Shown here piece after piece: positions 15,418 through 23,364 of a stretch of 64,000 bases of DNA. The stretch is from NCBI GenBank assembly GCA_017631875.1, contig JAGBSL010000003.1:1-64000 (forward strand), in the 5' to 3' direction. Positions within the stretch are counted from its first letter, which is position 1; every line of letters begins with the position of its first letter. Under the pieces are notes generated by a model. The model was given only the letters and a program-made list of their open reading frames with translations. It made no database searches and had not been told where the DNA came from. Source of the DNA: Bacteroidales bacterium (GTDB taxonomy: Bacteria > Bacteroidota > Bacteroidia > Bacteroidales > UBA932). The translations under genes and the position numbers were made by a program.

Positions 15418-15882
15418 ATGGCGACGAAAAGGACTAAAACAGACTACGAGAATGCAGCAAAGACATCTCACAGCATTGCTGGAATGTGCAGGTACTTTGG
15501 ATTAAAGCCTTGTGGAGGGAATTATAAAATCATACACAAGGCCATAAAGGAATACGACCTGGACATTAGTCATTTTACTGGGCAAGGATGGAATACAGAC
15601 CTCCATTTCAAACCAACTGAGGCCAAACCCATAGAGGACATTTTAGTCACAGATTCCAATTATCAGTCATACAAGCTAAAAAGAAGGCTAATTCAAGAAG
15701 GTTTCAAAGATAATATCTGTGAAAGATGCAGACTATCTGAATGGCAAGGGGCTCCAATTCCTCTGGAACTACACCATATAAATGGTAACTACAGAGACAA
15801 TCGGCTAGAAAATCTAGCTCTCTTATGTCCCAATTGCCATGCTCTTACTGAGAGCTACAGAGGTAAAAACAAAAGTCGCTGA
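15418..15882 (+). CDS. HNH endonuclease next to the intron-bearing tRNA
   Basis: 154 residues. The N-terminal half (about 5-60) has the helical region SIAGMCRYFGLKPCGGNYK and HFTGQGW found in a family of phage-type HNH nucleases; it probably binds DNA. The C-terminal HNH domain has Cys101-x2-Cys104, LELHHING (His119, His120), the Asn in NRLENLALL, and CPNCH (Cys137, Cys140, His141); two Cys pairs bind zinc. A longer in-frame reading starts inside the intron, but the ATG at 15418 begins the conserved part. Base composition is clearly more AT-rich than in neighbouring genes, which suggests transfer. It may act as the intron's homing nuclease from outside the intron, or be an independent mobile nuclease. 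Confidence 0.87.
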   Translation: MATKRTKTDYENAAKTSHSIAGMCRYFGLKPCGGNYKIIHKAIKEYDLDISHFTGQGWNTDLHFKPTEAKPIEDILVTDSNYQSYKLKRRLIQEGFKDNICERCRLSEWQGAPIPLELHHINGNYRDNRLENLALLCPNCHALTESYRGKNKSR

Positions 15883-15884
15883 TT

Positions 15885-15978
15885 GGTTAACGGCACCAGA
15901 TCTCACAAAACAGTAAAGATCAATAAGATACAAAATAGGCTGCCGTTAACCCATGCTTTAAAGGAGGGGTTGACGGCA
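15885..15978. repeat. Inverted repeat GGTTAACGGCA with a third copy
   Basis: GGTTAACGGCA (15885-15895) and its reverse complement TGCCGTTAACC (15941-15951) flank 45 nt; a further copy GGTTGACGGCA (15968-15978, one mismatch) follows. A small hairpin CTGTT/AACAG lies just beyond. It sits 2 nt after the HNH stop codon. No gene is seen in 15883-16084. Confidence 0.7.
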
Positions 15979-16069
15979 GACTGTTTTAGAACAGATTGAC
16001 AATCAACAACATACAGAAGAACGTGCTTTTAACCATTGAGCGGAGGTCCGAGGATTGAAGAGGTTTTCG

Positions 16070-16077
16070 TAACTTTG
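16070..16077 (+). promoter_or_regulatory. -7 box before the metallophosphoesterase gene
   Basis: TAACTTTG matches TAnnTTTG and ends 7 nt before the ATG at 16085. If used, the message would be almost leaderless or start at one of the next ATGs (16091, 16097). Confidence 0.45.
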
Positions 16078-16084
16078 GAGAACA

Positions 16085-17065
16085 ATGGACATGACTATGG
16101 AAACTTATGCGACTTTGATGATCATTCTGCTGTGTTGGGCGATCCTGCTGGCGACTGACCTTGTGGTGAGCGGGCTGCTGCGGCTTGTGGCGAAAGTGCC
16201 TTTCCGGAAGGCTTTCAAGTGGGGACTGCTGGCGCTGCTGGTGCCGCCGGTGGTGATTGCTTACGGAACGTTGATGGAGAGGAATAGGTTTGAGGTCAAG
16301 GAGGTCGTGCTGGAGTTCGACGACCTGCCGGAGAGTTTTGACGGATATCGGATTGTCCATATTTCAGACATTCATGCAAGATCCTTCAGCAAGCGCGCGA
16401 AGCAGATGCAGAAGGCGGTGGACATGATCAATGGCACTGACCCTGACCTGGTTGCGTTTACCGGCGACTTGATATCACTGGTTCCGGATGAACTGGATTG
16501 CATTGCTCCTGCGCTGTCGACCATCAAGGCCAAGGATGGCGTGATTTCAGTACTGGGCAACCATGATTATGGAACCTATGCGGACACATCGGGAGTACTC
16601 GTGGATGATCTGATTGCCAAAGAGCGGGACATGGGATGGAACCTACTCCTCAATGAGCATAAAGTACTGCACAGAGGCCTTGATTCGATAGTGATTGTCG
16701 GAGTAGAAAACACTTCCTCATCTCATTTCTTCCCTTCGAACGGAAATCTGACCAAAGCCTCGGAAGGCACAGAAGGAGCATTCAGAATAGTCCTGACACA
16801 CGATCCTCTGCACTGGGAGTCCGAAATCCTCGGCCTGGACTACCCTCTCACGCTTTCCGGCCACACCCACGCGATGCAGCTGTCCCTATTCGGATGGAGC
16901 CCGAGCAGCCTTATGTTCAAGCACAATAAAGGATTATACACTTCAGACTCAGGCACGCAATCCCTATATGTAAATGTCGGTCTAGGCGAGACCATCTTCC
17001 CTGCCCGCATCGGTGCCCGACCGGAAATCACCCTCATCACCTTGAAGAAAACCAGTTGCAAATAG
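16085..17065 (+). CDS. Membrane-anchored metallophosphoesterase (YkuE-like)
   Basis: 326 residues. Two N-terminal TM helices (about 8-32 and 46-60) precede a calcineurin-like domain with the di-metal motifs DIHARS (in HISDIHARS), FTGDLIS, GNHDYGT, LTHDP and LSGHTHAMQLS. Relatives such as YkuE are metal-dependent phosphodiesterases or lipid phosphatases (for example of UDP-diacylglucosamine type); the substrate here is unknown. The catalytic domain probably faces the membrane surface. Several ATGs lie close together (16085, 16091, 16097); the first is given. The next gene starts 78 nt on with its own promoter. Confidence 0.88.
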   Translation: MDMTMETYATLMIILLCWAILLATDLVVSGLLRLVAKVPFRKAFKWGLLALLVPPVVIAYGTLMERNRFEVKEVVLEFDDLPESFDGYRIVHISDIHARSFSKRAKQMQKAVDMINGTDPDLVAFTGDLISLVPDELDCIAPALSTIKAKDGVISVLGNHDYGTYADTSGVLVDDLIAKERDMGWNLLLNEHKVLHRGLDSIVIVGVENTSSSHFFPSNGNLTKASEGTEGAFRIVLTHDPLHWESEILGLDYPLTLSGHTHAMQLSLFGWSPSSLMFKHNKGLYTSDSGTQSLYVNVGLGETIFPARIGARPEITLITLKKTSCK

Positions 17066-17086
17066 AGGAATTTGATATCAAAAAGT

Positions 17087-17094
17087 TATATTTG
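17087..17094 (+). promoter_or_regulatory. -7 box of the nitroreductase gene
   Basis: TATATTTG matches TAnnTTTG exactly, 49 nt upstream of the ATG at 17144. The longer reading frame from 17072 would begin upstream of this box and is therefore rejected. Confidence 0.55.
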
Positions 17095-17143
17095 TAGGGC
17101 CGGACTAAACTGGAAGGCCATCAATAACCATAGAACGATAAAC

Positions 17144-17779
17144 ATGAAGACTTTGAAGATCATCATTGCGGCGCTGTGCATGACATTGGCAGCGGGCTGC
17201 ACACAAACAACGCAGAATGCCCAGCAGGACGAGGGCGAGAATGCTGTCATCGAGAACATCATGGCACGCAGAAGCATCAGGAAATACAAGCAGACTCCTG
17301 TGGGCAGGGACACTCTGGACCTTATCATGAAATGCGGAATCAATGCTCCTAACGGTCAGAACAGGCAGTCATGGGAGGTGCGCATCGTTGACGATCCAGC
17401 CATCATGGCCGAGTTCAAGGAGGCCATTGCACAGGGACATCCCGACATGCCGGCAAACTCCGTAAAGGGATGCTTCCGCGACGCCCCTGTGATGGTGTTC
17501 ATCGCACGCGACCTTTCATACGACTTTTCAGCATACGACTGCGGACTGCTTGCGGAGAACATCATGCTGTCGGCATGGTCACTCGGAGTGGGTTCGATCT
17601 GCCTTGGCAGCCCTGTACGCTTCCTCACAGACAACGACGTCTGCAAGCCATACGTAGAGAAGCTCGGATTCAGCGAAGGGTATGAATTCTGCTTGTGCAT
17701 CGGACTGGGATATGCGGATGAGGCACCGGAAGCCAAGCCACGCAACGCCCAAAAGGTGAAATACATCGATAAATTATAA
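17144..17779 (+). CDS. Nitroreductase family lipoprotein
   Basis: 211 residues. A lipoprotein signal (MKTLKIIIAALCMTLAAGC) with lipobox LAAGC means export and lipid attachment, which is unusual because most nitroreductases are cytoplasmic. The FMN-binding nitroreductase fold follows: IMARRSIRKYKQTPVGRDTL, then APNGQNRQSWEV, and GLGYADEAPEAKPRN near the end. Flavin reductases of this type reduce nitroaromatics, quinones or similar with NAD(P)H. How an exported enzyme would obtain its flavin and electrons is not evident. A DUF1295 membrane protein follows after 4 nt, so the two may be co-expressed. Confidence 0.87.
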   Translation: MKTLKIIIAALCMTLAAGCTQTTQNAQQDEGENAVIENIMARRSIRKYKQTPVGRDTLDLIMKCGINAPNGQNRQSWEVRIVDDPAIMAEFKEAIAQGHPDMPANSVKGCFRDAPVMVFIARDLSYDFSAYDCGLLAENIMLSAWSLGVGSICLGSPVRFLTDNDVCKPYVEKLGFSEGYEFCLCIGLGYADEAPEAKPRNAQKVKYIDKL

Positions 17780-17783
17780 CATT

Positions 17784-18587
17784 ATGAACTATCTTCTTAT
17801 TCTTCTGGCAGTATCACTTGCCGTTTCAGGACTCGGATGGATCTATTTCATCTATTTCTTCAGCATCGGTTACGGATTCGGAGTATCCGCTCTTGCAGTG
17901 ACCATCGCAATCCTCTTCCGTGATGTCCTCACACCTCCTACAGCGATGCTGTGTGCGGTGATGTTCATCTTCGGATGCCGCCTCGGACTGTATCTCCTGA
18001 CACGCGAGAAGAGATCGCCGGAGTACAAGAAGATTCTTTATGGACCGGACGCAGCGAAGAAAAAACCATTACCAGTAGTTATTGTAGTATGGATCTTCTG
18101 CGCACTCCTTTATGTCGGCCAGGTGAGCCCGGTAGCATTCTATCTTGCAAACAAGGCAGCAGGCGCTCCTGTAAGCGAGGTGATGCCTTGGATCGGAGCA
18201 GTGCTGATGGCTGCCGGCGTAGTTCTTGAGTCAGTCGCTGACGCACAGAAGAAGGCTGCAAAGAAGATCAACAAGCATAGATTCGTGGACACAGGCGTGT
18301 ACAGACTGGTACGCTGCCCTAACTACCTCGGAGAGCTGGTGATATGGACAGGAGCATTCATCGTATGCTTCGGAGCATGCTGCACACTCTGGCAGTGGAT
18401 CATCGCAGCAATCGGATACATCGGAATCGTATATGTGATGTTCAGCGGAGCTCGCAGACTTGAGATTCGTCAGAACGGAGCTTACGGCGCCGACCCTGAG
18501 TATCAGGCATACATCAAGAAGACACCTATCCTTCTTCCGTTCGTGCCTATCTACAGCGTGGAGAAGTACAAGTGGCTGCAGGCGTAG
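17784..18587 (+). CDS. DUF1295 membrane protein (steroid 5-alpha-reductase-like)
   Basis: 267 residues with about six TM helices (for example LLILLAVSLAVSGLGWIYFIYFF at the start). The C-terminal region has the family signature: ADAQKKAAKKINKHRFVDTGVYRLVRCPNYLGELVIWTG, with the charged ARRLEIRQNGAYG... segment near the end. The fold is shared by 3-oxo-5-alpha-steroid 4-dehydrogenases and isoprenylcysteine methyltransferases, which bind NADPH or SAM at this site. No substrate can be assigned. Starts 4 nt after the nitroreductase lipoprotein, with which it may share a redox task. Confidence 0.85.
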   Translation: MNYLLILLAVSLAVSGLGWIYFIYFFSIGYGFGVSALAVTIAILFRDVLTPPTAMLCAVMFIFGCRLGLYLLTREKRSPEYKKILYGPDAAKKKPLPVVIVVWIFCALLYVGQVSPVAFYLANKAAGAPVSEVMPWIGAVLMAAGVVLESVADAQKKAAKKINKHRFVDTGVYRLVRCPNYLGELVIWTGAFIVCFGACCTLWQWIIAAIGYIGIVYVMFSGARRLEIRQNGAYGADPEYQAYIKKTPILLPFVPIYSVEKYKWLQA

Positions 18588-18588
18588 G

Positions 18589-18609
18589 ATTCCCGATCAG
18601 GTCGGGAAT
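18589..18609. repeat. REP-like hairpin
   Basis: ATTCCCGA (18589-18596) and TCGGGAAT (18602-18609) form an 8-bp stem with a 5-nt loop. It belongs to the short palindromes of the TTCCCGATCNGGTCGGGAATGAC type common in Bacteroidota chromosomes. It lies directly after the DUF1295 stop codon. Confidence 0.7.
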
Positions 18610-18622
18610 GACGGACAATGAC

Positions 18623-19519
18623 ATGAACGACAGGCAGAAACAGATAAACAGCGTCACATTGTGGGGAGCGGCGGTGAACCTGCTGCTGACCGCAGGCAAG
18701 ATCATGGCGGGCATCTTCGGAAGAAGTGCCGCCATGATTGCTGATGGCGTGCACTCGCTGTCGGATCTGTTGAGCGACGCTGTCGTCCTGATATTCACAC
18801 ACATATCCTCTAAAGACAAAGACCGCAGACACCGGTTCGGACACGGCAAGTTCGAGACGATGGCGACCGTCATAATAAGCCTGATCCTGGTCATTGTGGC
18901 GGCAAAGCTCATGAGCGGCGGCATAAAGGATATCACCGCATGCGTCAATGGAGTAGTTCTGCCAAGACCCGGCTTCATAGCGCTCGCCGCTGCCGCCGGC
19001 TCGATCGTATTGAAAGAAATCCTATACCAGTGGACGGCGACTGTCGGAAAAAAGACCGGCAGCACGGCCGTCATGGCAAATGCATGGCATCACAGAAGCG
19101 ATGCATTATCCTCCATCGGAGCCCTTCTGGGTATCGGAGGTGCAATCATCCTCGGGGACAAGTGGACCATACTGGACCCTATAACATCATGCGGCATCAG
19201 CATAGCCATCATTGTTGTGGCCGTGAAGATGGCGATGCCAGGACTTAATGAACTTCTGGAGACATCGCTTCCGGAAGACATCGAAAAGGAAATCATCGAG
19301 ATTGCCGGTTCCGTCCCCGGCGTGAACGACATCCATGAACTCAAGACCCGCCGCAACGGAATGTCGTTCATCATTGATGCTCATGTAGTCGTGGATCCGC
19401 ACATGAGCGTGGTAGAGGCACATGACATCGCCACCAATGTGGAGGAAGCCCTCCGCAGCAGGTTCGGAAACGAAACCCAGACCAGCATCCACATAGAGCC
19501 GGACACCTCCGCCAGATAA
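18623..19519 (+). CDS. Cation diffusion facilitator family metal exporter
   Basis: 298 residues. An inner-membrane CDF transporter that exports divalent metals (Zn, Fe, Mn or Co) against protons. Six TM helices carry the metal-site motifs HSLSDLLSD in helix II and HHRSDALSS in helix V, with HRFGHGKFE between. The C-terminal cytoplasmic domain (about 210-298) has the GVNDIHELKTRRNG and VDAHVVVDPHMSV metal-sensing fold. The ATG at 18608 lies within the REP-like hairpin, so the next, 18623 (MNDRQKQ), is preferred. Which metal is moved cannot be told. Confidence 0.92.
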   Translation: MNDRQKQINSVTLWGAAVNLLLTAGKIMAGIFGRSAAMIADGVHSLSDLLSDAVVLIFTHISSKDKDRRHRFGHGKFETMATVIISLILVIVAAKLMSGGIKDITACVNGVVLPRPGFIALAAAAGSIVLKEILYQWTATVGKKTGSTAVMANAWHHRSDALSSIGALLGIGGAIILGDKWTILDPITSCGISIAIIVVAVKMAMPGLNELLETSLPEDIEKEIIEIAGSVPGVNDIHELKTRRNGMSFIIDAHVVVDPHMSVVEAHDIATNVEEALRSRFGNETQTSIHIEPDTSAR

Positions 19520-19581
19520 CGGCCGTGCAACACATCACGGAGACTCTGCATCTTAGACAGCGGACACCAAATCGCAACACT

Positions 19582-20121
19582 ATGAAAATCAAGCACCTAT
19601 CAGCTGTTGCAGCCATCATCTTATGCGTCATTTCCATGACCGGCTGTGACAGAACCCTCAGAGACACCAGCAAGGGCAACCTTACCGTAAGTTTCCGTGT
19701 GAACGGGGACATGTTCAAATGTGAATATGTAAACCAGAACAACGAATCCCCTATGAGGGTGGCATATTACAACGACACCTTCCTGGACATACGCGCGAAG
19801 TCCTTTATGGAAAAGGATGTGGTCAAGAAAGGCGTCCTGATGCTTACAATAAGCGATACAGAACCGATTAAAACCGGCAGGAAATACCCGTTGAAATACT
19901 ACACCGGACAGAGCGAAGACAGGGTTGCGGAACCTCCCGTATACTTCGGCGGATTCAATGAATACAGGTCGGTGGACGGATGGATCAAGCTCCGCAAGAT
20001 CAAAAACTACAAGGAAAAGGACGGATATCTGGTCATCAGCGGCAACTTCGAATTCACTGCCGAAAATGAAGACGGCGAAAGGATCGAGATAACCGGAGGA
20101 ACATTCGACGGACTCTACTAA
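19582..20121 (+). CDS. Hypothetical lipoprotein, first of a tandem pair
   Basis: 179 residues, not a family I can name. Signal peptide with lipobox ISMTGC (Cys near residue 22). The rest is predicted beta-rich (for example GNLTVSFRVNGDMFKCEYVN) and ends in ISGNFEFTAENEDGERIEI followed by TGGTFDGLY. The same end pattern occurs in the next gene, so the two are probably distant paralogues. The ATG at 19582 places the signal sequence correctly; an upstream ATG at 19525 would add 19 unsuited residues. Confidence 0.78.
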   Translation: MKIKHLSAVAAIILCVISMTGCDRTLRDTSKGNLTVSFRVNGDMFKCEYVNQNNESPMRVAYYNDTFLDIRAKSFMEKDVVKKGVLMLTISDTEPIKTGRKYPLKYYTGQSEDRVAEPPVYFGGFNEYRSVDGWIKLRKIKNYKEKDGYLVISGNFEFTAENEDGERIEITGGTFDGLY

Positions 20122-20132
20122 ACGACAGCGCC

Positions 20133-20714
20133 ATGAAAAGAAGATCATTCATATACCTCATTTCCATGATCCTCCTGACTGCCGTTTCATGCGAGGACAA
20201 GTTCCACATGCCGTTCAAGGAGACAGATGAAGGCAACAACAAGGTCAGCTTATACATGGACGGAGTCGCGATGCGCAGCTTTCATGAGCGCGGATACCTC
20301 GGCATGGCCGAAAGAACCACATTCTCATGGGCTGACGTCAATGCGTATGTATTCAAAAGCTGGGTCGGAGCGGAAGGCGCTGACTACGGTGGAAACAGCA
20401 TCATGATCGATATCCGCAGGGAGTATCCGGAAGACATCCGTTCCGGAATCAGGTACGAGGTCACTCCATACAGCGAGCCATCCAACGAGGAAAAGCTGGA
20501 ACTTTACTTCCGCACTCCGCATGTATGGATACTGATAAACGGCTACCCAGCCACCGAAGGCTGGGTAGAATTCAGAAGCTACACCACAGGAGTAGCTTCC
20601 GGAAACTTTGAGATGGATTACATTGATGCCGAAGGAGTTACCCATACCATCAGATACGGCAACTTCGATTCGGCACCAGATTCATTCAGCAATTATAACC
20701 CTTCTTTCTTCTAG
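20133..20714 (+). CDS. Hypothetical lipoprotein, second of a tandem pair
   Basis: 193 residues, starting 11 nt after the previous gene. Signal peptide with lipobox LTAVSC (Cys20). A beta-rich body contains EGWVEFRSYTTGVASGNFEM and ends in HTIRYGNFDSAPDS, aligning with the end of the upstream lipoprotein (DGWIKL... SGNFEF... GTFDGLY). Likely surface-exposed or periplasmic. Its last 4 nt overlap the end of the convergent transporter gene. No function can be given. Confidence 0.78.
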   Translation: MKRRSFIYLISMILLTAVSCEDKFHMPFKETDEGNNKVSLYMDGVAMRSFHERGYLGMAERTTFSWADVNAYVFKSWVGAEGADYGGNSIMIDIRREYPEDIRSGIRYEVTPYSEPSNEEKLELYFRTPHVWILINGYPATEGWVEFRSYTTGVASGNFEMDYIDAEGVTHTIRYGNFDSAPDSFSNYNPSFF

Positions 20715-22570
20715 AACGGGAAGAGCAGCGGAAGGACGATAACCATCACCACTCCCATCAGTATCTGGAGCGGGAGTCCCACTTTCACATAATCCATGAA
20801 TGTGTACTGGCCGGCAGACATCACCAGGGCGTTAGGCGGTGTCGAGAACGGCGAGGCGAAGCACATGCTTGCCGCGACGGTCACCGCAAACATGAACGGC
20901 ACCGGGCTCACACCTATCTGCATGGCACACTGCAGGGCTATCGGAGCCATGAGGACTGCCGTAACAGTGTTGCTGATGAATATGGTCATGACGGATGTCG
21001 CAGCATAGATTCCTGCCATCAGAAGGCGCGGGCCGCTGCCTCCAAGACCAGTTACGATAGCGCCTGATATCATCTCTGAGACTCCTGTCTTTTCAAGGGC
21101 TATGGACATCGGAAGCATAGCTGCAAAAAGGACGATAGTCTGCCAGTTGATGGTCTTGTATGCGGCCTCAACACTGCGCACACAACCTGTGATCACCATC
21201 ATGACAGCTGCCAGGAGCACCGCAGTCACCGGAGCCACTGGGATACTGTCCACCACCATCATCACGATCATTGCAATCATAATCAGAGCCGCAATCGGAG
21301 CCTTATAGTCAAGTGTAACCTTCGCGGCAGCCTCAAGAGGCTCGCCGAGCACGACCCAGTTTGATGATTCGCTCTTCATTCGAGCGATATCCTTCCATGC
21401 TCCCTGGACCAGAAGCACGTCGCCGTCCTGCATCTTCTGCTGGCCGAGATCGTTAAGGATATAGTCCTGCTTCCTTCTGATACCCAAGACATTGACACTG
21501 AACTTGCTGCGGAAGCCTGCCTCGATGATGGTCCTGTTGATCATGGACGAAGTCGGCATGATCAGGATCTCCGCCACTCCGATGTCAAAGAAGTCCATCG
21601 TTGCATTTGCCGAGCTGCCTTCGATCTCATCTGTGTGCTTGTCAATCAGCCTGAGGGAGTAGTCGGTCGCAAATTTCTCAATCTGTTCCGGATCTCCTGA
21701 CAGATAAAGCACGTCTCCCTGACTGATCACCAGGTCCGGAGATGCGAGCTGCTGGTTCACCGTGCGAACAAATCTGTTCGGGCCGGTACTGCGGCGAAGT
21801 TCGAGCACATTGATGCCATATTCTCTATAGATATTCAGGTCTACCACTGTCTTTCCTATTGCCTCTGAATCTTCATCCTTTACATGAACACGGAAGAGGT
21901 TGTCTGTCACTCCGTATTCATTGACAAGGTCCTTGAGCGACTTGCCCTTGCTCTTCTTGTCCTTGGCCTTTTCCTTGGCTGTCAGCATCTTAGTGGCAGG
22001 AAGGAGGTAAAGCACACCGACTACGAGAGTAATCAGACCGACAGGAAGGAATGAGAAGAATGCCAGGGGCTCATAGCCGGCTCCCTCAAGGGTGTCGCTG
22101 ACGATAAGGTTGGGCGGCGTACCGATGAGGGTCATCATGCCTCCCATGCTGCTGGCGAAGGCCAGAGGCATGAGCAGGCGGCGTGGGGATGTGCCCGCAG
22201 CGGCTGCCATGCTGACCACGATCGGGAGCATGAGGGCCACTGTTCCGGTATTGCTGACGAACATGCCGATTGCCGAAGTAACTATCATCACAAGGAGGAA
22301 GAGTCTCAGTTCACTGTTGCCTGCGAGAGTCATCACCTTGCTGCCGATCATCTTTGCAAGACCGGTCTGGAAGATGCCGCCTCCGACGATGAACAGGCCG
22401 ATCATCATGATGACGGTGGTGTTGGAAAAGCCCGAAAGGCCTTCTGCCGGAGTCAGGATCTGACACAGGAGAAGGGCCAGGAGGGCGCAGATGGCCACGA
22501 GGTCAGAGCGGACCTTGCCGCTGACGAACAGAATGGCCGAAATCAGGAGTATTATAAGAGTTGCTATCAT
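20711..22570 (-). CDS. SLC13-type permease with two TrkA-C domains
   Basis: 619 residues. A polytopic inner-membrane carrier of the DASS/SLC13 (divalent anion:Na+ symporter) type, with repeats such as GFSNTTVIMMIGLFIVGGGIF and LIGTPPNLIVSDTL in the first half and TVTAVLMAPIALQCAMQIG and FSTPPNALVMSAG in the second. Between the two membrane halves (about residues 205-400) lie two RCK_C/TrkA-C regulatory domains (VVDLNIYREYGINVLELRR and EAGFRSKFSVNVLGIRRK). Substrates in the family include sulfate, dicarboxylates and citrate; not predictable here. It follows an Lrp regulator after 6 nt, so its substrate may be an amino-acid-related acid controlled by that regulator. Confidence 0.9.
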   Translation of the reverse strand: MIATLIILLISAILFVSGKVRSDLVAICALLALLLCQILTPAEGLSGFSNTTVIMMIGLFIVGGGIFQTGLAKMIGSKVMTLAGNSELRLFLLVMIVTSAIGMFVSNTGTVALMLPIVVSMAAAAGTSPRRLLMPLAFASSMGGMMTLIGTPPNLIVSDTLEGAGYEPLAFFSFLPVGLITLVVGVLYLLPATKMLTAKEKAKDKKSKGKSLKDLVNEYGVTDNLFRVHVKDEDSEAIGKTVVDLNIYREYGINVLELRRSTGPNRFVRTVNQQLASPDLVISQGDVLYLSGDPEQIEKFATDYSLRLIDKHTDEIEGSSANATMDFFDIGVAEILIMPTSSMINRTIIEAGFRSKFSVNVLGIRRKQDYILNDLGQQKMQDGDVLLVQGAWKDIARMKSESSNWVVLGEPLEAAAKVTLDYKAPIAALIMIAMIVMMVVDSIPVAPVTAVLLAAVMMVITGCVRSVEAAYKTINWQTIVLFAAMLPMSIALEKTGVSEMISGAIVTGLGGSGPRLLMAGIYAATSVMTIFISNTVTAVLMAPIALQCAMQIGVSPVPFMFAVTVAASMCFASPFSTPPNALVMSAGQYTFMDYVKVGLPLQILMGVVMVIVLPLLFPF

Positions 22571-22576
22571 ATTAGT

Positions 22577-23044
22577 TTATGGTTTCACAGGGATGGTCAG
22601 GGTGTTCTTCACTTCGCCGATGACGAAGATGCTGTGCAGGGAGCCGATGCAGTCCAGGTCACCGAGTGTACCGAGCACGAAGTTCTGGTAGTCCTGCATA
22701 TTCCGTGCATAGATCTTCAGCATGTAGTCATATTCGCCCGATGTATTAAAACATTCTACCACCTCGTCAATCACCGCAATGACCGAGGTAAACTGCTGGC
22801 TATATTCCTTGCTGTGGTGCTTGAGACGGACGTTGCACAGGACCATGATCCCGTTGCCGGCCTTGATCGGGTCGACCACGGCGATGTACCTCTTTATGTA
22901 GCCTTCCTTCTCGAGACGCTTCTGTCTCTCGAATACGGGAGAAGGCGAAAGGTTCACCCTGGCTGCCAGCTCTTTAGTGGTCAGCTTGGCGTCCTTCTGC
23001 AGTTCGCGAAGAATCAGGATATCTGTCCGGTCTAATGTTTCCAT
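22577..23044 (-). CDS. Lrp/AsnC family transcriptional regulator
   Basis: 155 residues: N-terminal HTH (LDRTDILILRELQKDAKLTTK, then NLSPSPVFERQKRLEKEGYI) and C-terminal RAM domain (GIMVLCNVRLKHHSK, then TSGEYDYMLKIYARNM). It closely resembles the classical Lrp of Bacteroidota and probably senses an amino acid. The gene is followed by the SLC13-type permease in one operon, suggesting local control of uptake or export; it may also have distant targets. Inverted and direct repeats upstream (23059-23124) look like an autoregulatory operator. It diverges from metX. Confidence 0.93.
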   Translation of the reverse strand: METLDRTDILILRELQKDAKLTTKELAARVNLSPSPVFERQKRLEKEGYIKRYIAVVDPIKAGNGIMVLCNVRLKHHSKEYSQQFTSVIAVIDEVVECFNTSGEYDYMLKIYARNMQDYQNFVLGTLGDLDCIGSLHSIFVIGEVKNTLTIPVKP

Positions 23045-23058
23045 ATTTTACCGTTTTC

Positions 23059-23124
23059 GCAGAATAATTTTCTGCATTAAGTGATATTTTCAACAAAAAT
23101 AGAATAATTTTCCGAATTTTTCCG
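23059..23124. promoter_or_regulatory. Candidate operator repeats upstream of lrp
   Basis: GCAGAATAATTTTCTGC (23059-23075) is a perfect inverted repeat around TAATT. AGAATAATTTTC is repeated 40 nt on (23061 and 23101), four helical turns away, and CCGAATTTTTCCG follows. Phased AT-rich palindromes fit the wrapping mode of Lrp octamers. Inference from pattern and position. Confidence 0.45.
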
Positions 23125-23187
23125 AAACGTTGCATAGATTCCACCAATATATCATCTTTGCAGTCAGTGATACAGAGAATTTTAACG

Positions 23188-23195
23188 TATCTTTG
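23188..23195 (+). promoter_or_regulatory. -7 box upstream of metX
   Basis: TATCTTTG is an exact TAnnTTTG match. It would give a leader of about 160 nt before the metX ATG at 23365, containing the long inverted repeat at 23238-23332. Confidence 0.5.
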
Positions 23196-23237
23196 CACGT
23201 TTTCGTAGTACAGATTACCACGTCGCACTTTGTGCGC

Positions 23238-23332
23238 CTCGCAATGACGTGGAACCGGAATACTTGTACAGAACGATGCCACGTCAGGCAGAGGAGAGAA
23301 AGGAAAACAAAGATAACCCACGTCATTGCGAG
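23238..23332. repeat. REP-like long inverted repeat in the metX leader
   Basis: CTCGCAATGACGTGG (23238-23252) and CCACGTCATTGCGAG (23318-23332) are perfect 15-nt reverse complements 65 nt apart. The right copy continues in the form GCGAGCGAAGCGTGGCAATC, a repeat type frequent in Bacteroidota intergenic DNA. Nothing else is visible in 23045-23364 apart from the promoter and operator candidates. Confidence 0.7.
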
Positions 23333-23364
23333 CGAAGCGTGGCAATCTGCAAAATAGATTTGAA

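Noticed and set aside
23326..23364. Longer MetX starting at 23326
   Set aside because: The extra residues come from the REP-type repeat and are not part of the family's N-terminus.
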